Below are positions 36,273-43,896 of a stretch of DNA of 64,000 nt, piece after piece. A program made the translations under genes and the position numbers. Source of the DNA: an uncultured Burkholderiales bacterium (GTDB taxonomy: Bacteria; Pseudomonadota; Gammaproteobacteria; Burkholderiales; Burkholderiaceae_C); the NCBI GenBank assembly GCA_903886485.1, contig CAISMH010000014.1, positions 62,001 to 126,000 of the forward strand, read 5' to 3'. Position 1 is the stretch's first letter; every line of letters starts with the position of its first letter. The notes beneath the pieces were generated by a model. The model did not search any database and was not told the origin of the DNA. It was given only the letters and a program-made list of their open reading frames with translations.

Positions 36273-36332
36273 ATCGCAATTGTAGGTCACATGCGATCAG
36301 TGGCACTGCGCTCGCTTTAGAATCACGCGCTT

Positions 36333-38198
36333 ATGTCCTACCTCGTGCTCGCCCGCAAGTACCGCCCCAAGACCTTCACAGAGATGGTGGGGCAAGAGCA
36401 CGTTGTGCAGGCCCTTACCAATGCGCTGACTACCCAACGCTTGCACCACGCCTACTTGTTCACAGGCACCCGAGGCGTGGGCAAGACCACCGTCTCTCGG
36501 GTGTTGGCCAAATCGCTCAACTGCCAAGGGGTGGATGGCACAGGTGTCATCACTGCCAACCCTTGTGGCGTGTGCCAAGCCTGCACTGACATCGATGCAG
36601 GCCGTTTCGTGGACTACACCGAACTCGATGCCGCCTCCAACCGTGGTGTGGACGAAGTGCAGAGCCTGCTCGAACAAGCGGTCTACAAGCCTGTGCAAGG
36701 CCGCTTCAAAGTCTTCATGATTGACGAGGTGCACATGCTCACCAACACCGCCTTCAACGCAATGTTGAAGACGCTGGAAGAGCCGCCTGAATACTTGAAA
36801 TTTGTGCTCGCCACCACAGATCCGCAAAAAGTGCCGGTCACGGTGCTGTCGCGCTGCTTGCAGTTCAACCTGCGTCCCATGGCGCCCGAGACTGTGCTGG
36901 AGCACTTGGGCCATGTGCTGGGTCAAGAACACATCGCCTCCGAACCTCAAGCCTTGCGTTTACTGGCCCGTGCCGCACGCGGCTCGATGCGCGATGCCTT
37001 GAGTTTGACCGACCAAGCCATCGCCTATGGCGGCGGCCAGTTGCAAGAAGCGGCTGTGCGCCAAATGTTGGGCAGCGCCGACCGCTCGCACGTGTTCCGC
37101 TTGATCGAGGCCTTGGCCCATGGCGATGGCAAATCGGTGGTGCAAACCTCTGAGGCCTTGCGTGTGAATGGCCTCAGTGCCGCAGCCACGCTAGAAGACA
37201 TGTCGATGGTGTTGCAACGCATGGCGGTGTTGCAAGCCGTGCCCGACATGGACGAAGGCGATGGTGCAGACCCCGAAGCCGCCGAGATCGCGCGTTTGGC
37301 TGGCGTCATGCCGCCAGACGAAACCCAGCTGCTCTACAGCTTGAGTTTGCACGGCCGCCAAGAGCTGGGTTTGGCCCCAGACGAATACGCCGCCCTCACC
37401 ATGGTGCTGTTGCGCTTGCTAGCCTTCAAGCCACAGTCCGCGCGTGCTGCTTCGGCGTTGGCTGAAAAAAAAACTCTAATTAATCCGCAGCCGCCTTCTG
37501 CGCCGGCTGTTGCGGCCCCCACGCAAGTCCGACCGCCACAAGCGACAGCGGTGCCTGTGCCGCGCGCGCAGCAGCCCCAGCCCGCAGCGCCCGTCCAAGC
37601 CTTGCCCGTGCGTGACATGCAGCCAAGCGAAGTCCCGCCTTGGGAAGATGACCCCAGCTTCGACCCAGACGGCGCTGAGACACCAGTTCACCGTGATGAC
37701 CGCGACCATGACTCTGACGCTGCCGTGGTGGCCATGCCCGTGCGCCAACAATCCGAGTCCAGTGCGACCTTAGAACGTCAGGCGCCGACCACGCAAACAC
37801 CGCACATCGAGCCCACGCCAGAAGGAGAGTTTTGGCACCAACTGGTCATGGCCATGTCGAGCGCTGAGACCATCAACGCCTTGGTCCGGGAGTTGGCCTT
37901 GCAGTCGCAACTCGTGGCGCGTGACACCGATACTTGGATGTTGCGCGTGGAGCGTGAGTCGCTCAACAGCACCACCAGCCGCGAACGTCTGGAAAAAGCT
38001 CTGGAGGCAGCAGGGCATGCCGTGCGCTTGACGGTAGAAGTCGGCCGCGTGCAAGACAGTCCTGCCAGACGCAATGCCGCCGCGGCGGCGCAGCGCCAAG
38101 CAGGGGCGGAGGCCATCATCCTCAACGACCCCGTGGTCCAAGGTTGGATGCGCGACTACGACGCCAAAGTCGTGCCCGGCAGCATCAAACCACTTTAA
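36333..38198 (+). CDS. dnaX: DNA polymerase III subunits tau and (probably) gamma
   Basis: A 621-residue clamp-loader ATPase: MSYLVLARKYRPKTFTEMVG, Walker A GTRGVGKT (45-52), zinc cysteines 64, 78, 81 and 84, Walker B region MIDEVHMLT, and the SRC motif in TVLSRCLQF. Domains I-III end near residue 370; a Pro/Gln-rich linker and the tau-specific domains IV-V follow. At codons 378-381 a run of nine A (37465-37473) has stops immediately after in both other frames, so slippage would yield a ~382-residue gamma. Tau links the polymerase cores and DnaB. ybaB and recR follow, the usual operon. Confidence 0.96.
   Translation: MSYLVLARKYRPKTFTEMVGQEHVVQALTNALTTQRLHHAYLFTGTRGVGKTTVSRVLAKSLNCQGVDGTGVITANPCGVCQACTDIDAGRFVDYTELDAASNRGVDEVQSLLEQAVYKPVQGRFKVFMIDEVHMLTNTAFNAMLKTLEEPPEYLKFVLATTDPQKVPVTVLSRCLQFNLRPMAPETVLEHLGHVLGQEHIASEPQALRLLARAARGSMRDALSLTDQAIAYGGGQLQEAAVRQMLGSADRSHVFRLIEALAHGDGKSVVQTSEALRVNGLSAAATLEDMSMVLQRMAVLQAVPDMDEGDGADPEAAEIARLAGVMPPDETQLLYSLSLHGRQELGLAPDEYAALTMVLLRLLAFKPQSARAASALAEKKTLINPQPPSAPAVAAPTQVRPPQATAVPVPRAQQPQPAAPVQALPVRDMQPSEVPPWEDDPSFDPDGAETPVHRDDRDHDSDAAVVAMPVRQQSESSATLERQAPTTQTPHIEPTPEGEFWHQLVMAMSSAETINALVRELALQSQLVARDTDTWMLRVERESLNSTTSRERLEKALEAAGHAVRLTVEVGRVQDSPARRNAAAAAQRQAGAEAIILNDPVVQGWMRDYDAKVVPGSIKPL
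37465..37473 (+). other. Run of nine A in dnaX, probable slippage site for gamma subunit
   Basis: GAA AAA AAA ACT in frame. A -1 shift gives AAC TCT AAT TAA (stop at 37481); a +1 shift gives CTC TAA (stop at 37477). It falls at the domain III/linker border (residues 378-381), the correct place for gamma. Confidence 0.75.
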
Positions 38199-38225
38199 TT
38201 TTTTAGTTTGTAAAAGGGAAAACAC

Positions 38226-38549
38226 ATGTTCAACAAAGGACAACTCTCCGGCCTGATGAAGCAAGCCCAAGCCATGCAAGAAAACCTGAAGAAGGCACAA
38301 GATGAGCTGGCCTTTGTGGAAGTCACGGGCGAATCTGGCGCAGGTTTGGTCAAAGTTTTGATGACCTGCAAGCACGATGTCAAACGTGTCACCATCGACC
38401 CCAGCCTCATGGCCGACGACAAAGACATGCTGGAGGACTTGGTGGCCGCGGCCTTCAACGATGCCGTGCGCAAAGCCGCCGATACCAGCGAAGCCAAGAT
38501 GAGCAAGCTCACCGCTGGTTTGCCGCCTGGCTTGAAACTGCCGTTCTAA
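38226..38549 (+). CDS. ybaB: YbaB/EbfC nucleoid-associated protein
   Basis: A 107-residue protein starting [20 protein letters not shown] with the LKKAQDEL helix, [22 protein letters not shown] core and [10 protein letters not shown] end, all typical of EbfC. It binds DNA as a dimer and influences nucleoid structure and expression. It sits 27 bases after dnaX and its stop is directly followed by the recR ATG, matching the widespread dnaX-ybaB-recR operon. Confidence 0.96.
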   Translation: MFNKGQLSGLMKQAQAMQENLKKAQDELAFVEVTGESGAGLVKVLMTCKHDVKRVTIDPSLMADDKDMLEDLVAAAFNDAVRKAADTSEAKMSKLTAGLPPGLKLPF

Positions 38550-39146
38550 ATGAGCGATACCTCTGTGCTGGAAGGCCTGATTGAGGCCCTGCGTCGCTTG
38601 CCAGGCGTAGGCGTCAAATCGGCCTCGCGCATGGCGTATCACTTGTTGCAACATGACCGTGAGGGGGCCGAGCTGATTTCACAGGCCCTGCACCAAGCGG
38701 CGGCCCAAGTGCAGCACTGCGAACGCTGCCACACCTTCACCACCCAAACCGTGTGCGACACCTGTTTGGATGACGGGCGTGATACCACCCGTTTGTGCGT
38801 GGTTGAAACACCTGCAGATCAGTCCGCTGTTGAACGCACAGGGGCTTACAAAGGCTTGTACTTTGTGTTGATGGGACGCATCAGCCCGCTCGATGGTTTT
38901 GGCCCCAAAGACATCGGCCTGCAAAAACTGATGGATCGCGCCAGCGACGGGATGGTGAAAGAAGTCATCTTGGCGACCAACTTCACCGCAGAGGGCGAGG
39001 CCACTGCCCATGTGCTGGGTGAGGGGCTGAAAAAGCGCGGCGTGCAAGTCACCCGCCTAGCTCGTGGCGTACCCGTGGGCAGTGAGTTGGAGTACGTGGA
39101 CTTGGGCACCATTGCCCATGCGTTGGTTGATCGGCGCAACGCCTAG
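38550..39146 (+). CDS. recR: Recombination mediator RecR
   Basis: A 198-residue protein: helix-hairpin-helix [17 protein letters not shown], four-cysteine zinc finger [16 protein letters not shown] (near 57-72), Toprim region [16 protein letters not shown] and [15 protein letters not shown]. With RecO/RecF it loads RecA on SSB-coated gapped DNA. Translation probably couples to ybaB (adjacent stop/start). Convergent with the mltD-type gene three bases on. Confidence 0.97.
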   Translation: MSDTSVLEGLIEALRRLPGVGVKSASRMAYHLLQHDREGAELISQALHQAAAQVQHCERCHTFTTQTVCDTCLDDGRDTTRLCVVETPADQSAVERTGAYKGLYFVLMGRISPLDGFGPKDIGLQKLMDRASDGMVKEVILATNFTAEGEATAHVLGEGLKKRGVQVTRLARGVPVGSELEYVDLGTIAHALVDRRNA

Positions 39147-39149
39147 GGT

Positions 39150-40478
39150 TTATTTTTTCGCGACTTTGACATCGCCTTTGCCTTTTTTGTCCGCGACTTG
39201 TTTTTTGCTCATGCCTTTGCTGTCTTTGGCAGAGGCCAGCTTGGTACCTTTGGCGTGTTTGCCACCTTTGCCTGAGGCTTTGCGTCTAGCGACCGCTTCG
39301 GGCGAGAGATCGAGCTTGCCGTTGTCCGCCACTTGTGCCGTCACGTCGCCCAGCATGCTGGCACTGCGCGGCACCAACAAGGCCGAGCCTGCTTTGATCA
39401 GCATGCGTGGTGGGATGTTGTTGATGGCGCGAAAGTCTGCTTCGTTCATGTTCACCCTCTTGGCGGCATCTGCCACTTTCATGGTGGTGGGGGCAATCCA
39501 AGCGGTCCAAGTCGCCATGCGTGCGATGGATGAGGCTTCGTAGTTGCGTTGAAACACTTCGGCGTTGTCCCAAGGCAGCAAGATGTTCGGTGAACCCGCT
39601 GCCAGCAACACAGGCCGGTGAGCCGATGGGTTCAGCGCCTTGAAGTCTTCCACCGGAATATCCGCCAGCTTGGCCGCCACCGTCACGTCCATGTCGCGCG
39701 GAAGTGGCACGCTTTGAAAGTAGGGGTGGTTGGGGATGCTAGGCAACACCAAATTGAAGGCGGGTGGATTGCCCACGATGTTTTTCATGGCTTGGAGCTT
39801 AGGCACATACATGCGTGTTTCCATGGGCATGTTCAGGTCAGCATAGGTGGTGGGCAGGCCAGCACGTTTGTTGCGCGCAATGGCTTTGCCTACATTGCCT
39901 TCTCCCCAGTTGTATGCGGCAAGAGCCAAGTGCCAGTCGCCAAACATTTTGTGCAAGCGCTCTAGGTAGTCGAGGGCTGCACGGGTGGAGGCTTGCACAT
40001 CGCGACGGTCATCGCGAAATACGTTTTGCTTGAGATCAAAACTCTTGCCCGTGGCGGGCATGAACTGCCACATACCGCTGGCTCGCGCGCTGGATACCGC
40101 TTGGGGATTGAAGGCACTTTCGATGAAGGGCAACAAAGCCAGTTCGGTGGGCATCTTGCGCGCTTCCAGCTCCTCAACGATGTGGAACAAATACTTGCTG
40201 GAGCGTTCCGTCATCCGTTGGATGTAATCTGGTTTATTCCCATACCACTGGGTGCGGTCTGTTACCAGATCGTTTTCCAACTCGGGCATTTGGTAGCCCT
40301 TGCGGATGCGCTCCCACAAATCGTTTGGCAGGTTGAGTTGGGCGACGCCATCGCGCTTGGCATTGCCTTTGGTAACAGGGCTCAAGTCGCCAAGGTTTTT
40401 CGATCCTTGCTCCGGCAAGTTGGCGCATCCTGTGAGCAAGACAAGGCTGAGGCTGAATACGGCGAGTAGAAATCTCAT
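39150..40478 (-). CDS. mltD: Membrane-bound lytic murein transglycosylase, MltD type lipoprotein
   Basis: A 442-residue lipoprotein: MRFLLAVFSLSLVLLTGCANL contains the lipobox LTGC (Cys18). The SLT domain carries the catalytic glutamate in LPFIESAFNPQAVSSARASG (near 120-139) and AAYNWGEGNVGKAI. Two C-terminal regions (about 270-310 and 340-375) look like degenerate LysM peptidoglycan-binding modules, followed by a very Lys/Gly-rich tail. It cleaves glycan strands to 1,6-anhydromuropeptides. The ATG overlaps the gloB stop (ATGA at 40475-40478), which decides this start over one six codons upstream. Confidence 0.92.
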   Translation of the reverse strand: MRFLLAVFSLSLVLLTGCANLPEQGSKNLGDLSPVTKGNAKRDGVAQLNLPNDLWERIRKGYQMPELENDLVTDRTQWYGNKPDYIQRMTERSSKYLFHIVEELEARKMPTELALLPFIESAFNPQAVSSARASGMWQFMPATGKSFDLKQNVFRDDRRDVQASTRAALDYLERLHKMFGDWHLALAAYNWGEGNVGKAIARNKRAGLPTTYADLNMPMETRMYVPKLQAMKNIVGNPPAFNLVLPSIPNHPYFQSVPLPRDMDVTVAAKLADIPVEDFKALNPSAHRPVLLAAGSPNILLPWDNAEVFQRNYEASSIARMATWTAWIAPTTMKVADAAKRVNMNEADFRAINNIPPRMLIKAGSALLVPRSASMLGDVTAQVADNGKLDLSPEAVARRKASGKGGKHAKGTKLASAKDSKGMSKKQVADKKGKGDVKVAKK

Positions 40479-41272
40479 TTGAAATCGTTCTTCCATTCGC
40501 GAAGGGCTGCAAAGACAGCCACATCGTCGTTTTGTTCGCGTGCTGAGAGTCCAGCGTGTTGTGCAACAGCATGTCGCACGTGTTTGAGTCGAACCCGTAA
40601 AAACGGGTTAATTTGCAATTCGGTACCCAACTGGGCGGGCAGGGTGGGGGTTCCCTGGGCTCTGAGTTCTTGACGCTGCGCCGTGTAGCGCTGCAAATCG
40701 GTGTTGTCAGGTTCTACGGCGAGGGCAAATCGCAAATTGGCAAGAGTGTACTCGTGGGCGCAGCACACCCGCGTGTGGTGGGGGAGTGCCGCTAATTGGT
40801 CAAGAGAGGCCAACATTTGCGCTGGCGTCCCCTCAAAAATTCGCCCGCACCCGCCAGAAAACAAGGTGTCGCCGCAAAAAAGGACAGGGCTTTGCGGCGC
40901 ATTCGCCAACACATAAGCGACATGACCTGCCGTGTGGCCCGGCACATCGAGCACTTGCACGGTTTGCCCCAACAACTCGAGTTGGTCCCCGTGCATCACC
41001 GGTGTGAAGGGGGCGGGCACCTCTTCACGTGCAGGGCCAAAAACGGTCGCACCTGTGGCCAAGTGCAACTCACGCACACCGCCAACATGGTCGGCATGGT
41101 GGTGGGTGACTAGAATCGCGGCAAGTTTCAGGCCTGCTTTGGTCAGCCCTCCTGGGGCTAACGCTTCCAAGACGGGTGCGGCGTCACCGGGATCAACCAC
41201 CACGGCCTCTTGGTCTTGTTGCCATAGCCACAAGTAGTTGTCTGAGAACGCAGGCAGTGCAATCAGCTTCAT
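40475..41272 (-). CDS. gloB: Hydroxyacylglutathione hydrolase (glyoxalase II)
   Basis: A 265-residue metallo-beta-lactamase-fold enzyme starting MKLIALPAFSDNYLWLW. The metal site THHHADHVGG (near 60-69), GHTAGHVAYV, CGDTLFSGGCGRIFEGT and CAHEYTLANLRFA are complete, and the C-terminal glutathione-binding domain ends with LREWKNDFK. It hydrolyses S-lactoylglutathione in methylglyoxal detoxification. Its start codon at 41272-41270 shares bases with that of the divergent methyltransferase gene (CATG), and a GAGG lies upstream within that gene. Confidence 0.96.
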   Translation of the reverse strand: MKLIALPAFSDNYLWLWQQDQEAVVVDPGDAAPVLEALAPGGLTKAGLKLAAILVTHHHADHVGGVRELHLATGATVFGPAREEVPAPFTPVMHGDQLELLGQTVQVLDVPGHTAGHVAYVLANAPQSPVLFCGDTLFSGGCGRIFEGTPAQMLASLDQLAALPHHTRVCCAHEYTLANLRFALAVEPDNTDLQRYTAQRQELRAQGTPTLPAQLGTELQINPFLRVRLKHVRHAVAQHAGLSAREQNDDVAVFAALREWKNDFK

Positions 41273-42128
41273 GTCTTCTACACCTCTAAATAACAACAGC
41301 AAAAACGATAGTTTGCCTGACTGGCTGGCGTCTCCCGCCGGTCGGTATTTGTGCGCGTGGGAGCAAACCTATTTCGACCGAGCCGTGGCCGATGTGTTTG
41401 GCTTTCATGCCCTGCAATTGGGCTTGCCTGCGTTGGATGCTTTGCAAGCCAATCGCATGCCTCACCGATGGCTCGGTTGCGACATGCCGCCCGAGCCTCA
41501 AGCCTTGGGGCGAGAGGTGCTGCTGACCAATTACGAGGCCTTGCCTTTTCCGGACGCCAGCTTGGATTTGCTGGTCTTGCCTCACACCCTTGAGTTGAGC
41601 TACGACCCCCATGCCACCTTGCGTGAAGTTCAGCGCGTGTTGGTGCCTGAGGGGCGGGTCGTGATTTGCGGCTTCAACCCCAACAGCTTGTGGGGCTTGA
41701 GCAAAAGCTGCAAACGTGGTTTTTCGCAGGTGGGCGACTTCATCGGTCAAGGTCGCTTGCGCGATTGGTTGCAGCTGCTGAGTTTCGAGATCGAGTCCAC
41801 CAGCTTTGGCTGCTACCGCCCCGCGGTGAAGACGCAGCGTTGGCTGCAACGCTGGGATTGGATGGATGAAGCGGGCGTGCGCTGGTGGCCTATTTTGGGT
41901 GCGGTGTACGGCGTGGTGGCCGTCAAGCGTGTGCATGGCATGCGGCTGCTCGCGCCCGCTTGGAAGCGGGCAGCACCGCGCACCGCTGCAGTGGCCACCA
42001 CAGCTTCGAACACGGCGTCCCACTCCTCCTCCAAAGGCATCATGTACCCCCACGCGCATCACTTGGTGAATTCACTGCCCCCCGAGGGGGCGCAAGCCTC
42101 CTTTGAGGCGACTCGGCAGGAGGCTTAA
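41271..42128 (+). CDS. Class I SAM-dependent methyltransferase, unknown substrate
   Basis: A 285-residue protein; the Methyltransf_11-like core has NYEALPFPDASLDLLVLPHTLE (post-motif region), REVQRVLVPEGRVVICGFNP and VVAVKRVHGMRLL. Such proteins sit next to gloB and rnhA throughout Burkholderiales; no substrate is known. The C-terminal ~45 residues are Ala/Ser/Thr-rich and include SLPPEGAQAS, coded across a GC-rich palindrome that looks like a repeat element. The ATG start overlaps the divergent gloB start; an upstream TTG (41238) inside gloB is the only alternative. No ribosome-binding site is visible for 41271. Confidence 0.8.
   Translation: MSSTPLNNNSKNDSLPDWLASPAGRYLCAWEQTYFDRAVADVFGFHALQLGLPALDALQANRMPHRWLGCDMPPEPQALGREVLLTNYEALPFPDASLDLLVLPHTLELSYDPHATLREVQRVLVPEGRVVICGFNPNSLWGLSKSCKRGFSQVGDFIGQGRLRDWLQLLSFEIESTSFGCYRPAVKTQRWLQRWDWMDEAGVRWWPILGAVYGVVAVKRVHGMRLLAPAWKRAAPRTAAVATTASNTASHSSSKGIMYPHAHHLVNSLPPEGAQASFEATRQEA
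42077..42091. repeat. GC-rich palindrome at the end of the methyltransferase gene
   Basis: GCCCCC-CGA-GGGGGC forms a six-base stem with a three-base loop. It resembles the CCCCCGAGGGGG palindromes that recur between genes in Comamonadaceae; only this copy was noticed in the window. Confidence 0.55.
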
Positions 42129-42581
42129 ATGAACACAGTAGAAATCTACACAGACGGTGCTTGCAAAGGCAACCCTGGTCCTGGTGGTTGGGGCGCATTG
42201 CTGCGCTCGGCTTCGGGCCAAGAAAAAGAACTGTGCGGCGGTGAACTCGACACCACCAACAACCGCATGGAATTGATGGCGGTGATCCAAGCCTTGCGCG
42301 CGCTCAAGCGTCCTTGCAGCGTGGCGCTTTACCTCGACAGCGAGTACGTGCGCAAAGGCATCACCGAGTGGATCCATGGATGGAAGGCGCGCAGCTGGCG
42401 AACAGCGGCCAAGCAACCGGTGAAAAACGCAGACCTTTGGCAGCAGCTCGATGCACTGACCCATCAGGGTGACCACGACATCGTTTGGCATTGGGTCAAG
42501 GGCCATGCGGGTCACGTCGACAACGAGCGGGCAGACGAGTTGGCTAACCGAGGTGTGGCGTTGGCGCTGTCAGCCAAGTGA
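42129..42581 (+). CDS. rnhA: Ribonuclease HI
   Basis: A 150-residue enzyme: [20 protein letters not shown] holds the first catalytic Asp, [13 protein letters not shown] the Glu, [11 protein letters not shown] the second Asp and [11 protein letters not shown] the last Asp. It cuts the RNA strand of RNA-DNA hybrids and thus removes R-loops and primers. The ATG follows the methyltransferase stop with no gap and has AGGAGG at 42117-42122, inside that gene, so the two are coupled. Confidence 0.97.
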   Translation: MNTVEIYTDGACKGNPGPGGWGALLRSASGQEKELCGGELDTTNNRMELMAVIQALRALKRPCSVALYLDSEYVRKGITEWIHGWKARSWRTAAKQPVKNADLWQQLDALTHQGDHDIVWHWVKGHAGHVDNERADELANRGVALALSAK

Positions 42582-42711
42582 CACCTTTTATGAAGCTGTT
42601 GTAAAGGCTTCTCTTTCGTGCAACCTTGAGGTCGGTCGTAGCCTTCTCCCGCTGCCGTAACTGGTACATTGCGCGTTGTTGTCAAAAAAAGCAAAAAATC
42701 TCCTGGTCATT

Positions 42712-43896
42712 ATGAAATACAAGTCTCAGAGAATTACCAAAAAAAGTTTGATTTGGATGGCGGTGGCAGTGGCTGTCGTGGGCGGTGCCGCCAAGTATTT
42801 TTGGCCCGCCAGCAGCGCCGATAGCAAATCATCTGTGCAAACGGTGACCACCTTTGTGGTGGAGCAACGCGACTTTCCTGTCATCTTGGATGCCACCGGT
42901 AGCACCGTTGCAGCCAACATCGTGGATATTCGCCCGCAAGTCACCAACGTGGTGTCGAAGATTCACATCAAAGAAGGCCAAATGGTCAAAGCAGGCGACC
43001 TGTTGATCAGCTTGGATGACCGTGCTGACCGTGCCAATTACGAAAAAGCGCAAGCCTCTGCTGATGATGCCCAGCGTCAATACCTTCGTGCCGAAGAACT
43101 GCTACGCCAACAGTTTGTCGCCCAAGGCGCAGTAGATACAGCCCGTGCCAATGCGCAAGCGGCTCTGGCTGCCGCGCGTGCGGCGCAAGCGCAACTCAGT
43201 TATGACAACATCCGCTCTCCCATCACGGGACGTGCCGGCATCATCAACGTGTTCCCAGGCTCCTTGGTTCAGCCGGGCAACACCGTGTCAACCAGCACCA
43301 CGGCGACGACCACGACGACGCAAGGCGCGATGCTCACAGTCACCCAGCTAGACCCCATGAATGTGCAGTTCACGGTGCCAGAAAGCGCCTTGCCCGCCTT
43401 GTTTGCGGCACAGCAAAAGGGGCAGACGCCAACCATCAGTTTTGACATGGGCGATGGTAAAAGCCGCAAAGGGCAGGTGTACGTGATTGACAACCAAGTG
43501 GACCAAGCGATTGGCGCCGTCAAAATCAAAGCGGTGGTGGACAACGCCGACCACACATTGATTCCGGGTCAATTTGTCCGCCTGCAAGTTCAAGCGGGCA
43601 ATTTCAAAGATGTGTTGGTGGTTCCCTCACAAGCGGTGGTGACGAACGCCCGTGGTGACCAAGTTTTTGTGGTCGATGCAGAAAACACGGTGAGCCTCAA
43701 GCCCGTCAAGGTTCAAACGCAGAGCCAAGGATTTGCGGTCATTTCGGGCATCAATGCAGGCGACAAAGTGGTGGTCGAAGGCAAGCAAAACCTTCGCCCC
43801 AACGGCAAAGTCAAAGAGGCGGTGGCCAAGACCGACGCCAAACCTGAGGCCAAGCCAGAAGCCAAGCCAGAAACCAAAGCCGAAGCCAACAAATGA
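42712..43896 (+). CDS. RND efflux periplasmic adaptor (MdtA/AcrA-like)
   Basis: A 394-residue membrane-fusion protein with one N-terminal anchor (about 13-32, WMAVAVAVVGGAAKYFW) and no lipobox. The halves of the lipoyl domain are VDIRPQVTNVVSKIHIKEGQ and YDNIRSPITGRAGIINVFPG, with a coiled-coil hairpin between (ASADDAQRQYLRAEELLRQQ). The PITGRAG motif is typical of the MdtA group. The end is a KPEA/KPET repeat tail (last ~25 residues), unusual but low complexity. The stop overlaps the start of the pump gene. No outer membrane factor is nearby, so it presumably uses one encoded elsewhere. Confidence 0.92.
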   Translation: MKYKSQRITKKSLIWMAVAVAVVGGAAKYFWPASSADSKSSVQTVTTFVVEQRDFPVILDATGSTVAANIVDIRPQVTNVVSKIHIKEGQMVKAGDLLISLDDRADRANYEKAQASADDAQRQYLRAEELLRQQFVAQGAVDTARANAQAALAAARAAQAQLSYDNIRSPITGRAGIINVFPGSLVQPGNTVSTSTTATTTTTQGAMLTVTQLDPMNVQFTVPESALPALFAAQQKGQTPTISFDMGDGKSRKGQVYVIDNQVDQAIGAVKIKAVVDNADHTLIPGQFVRLQVQAGNFKDVLVVPSQAVVTNARGDQVFVVDAENTVSLKPVKVQTQSQGFAVISGINAGDKVVVEGKQNLRPNGKVKEAVAKTDAKPEAKPEAKPETKAEANK

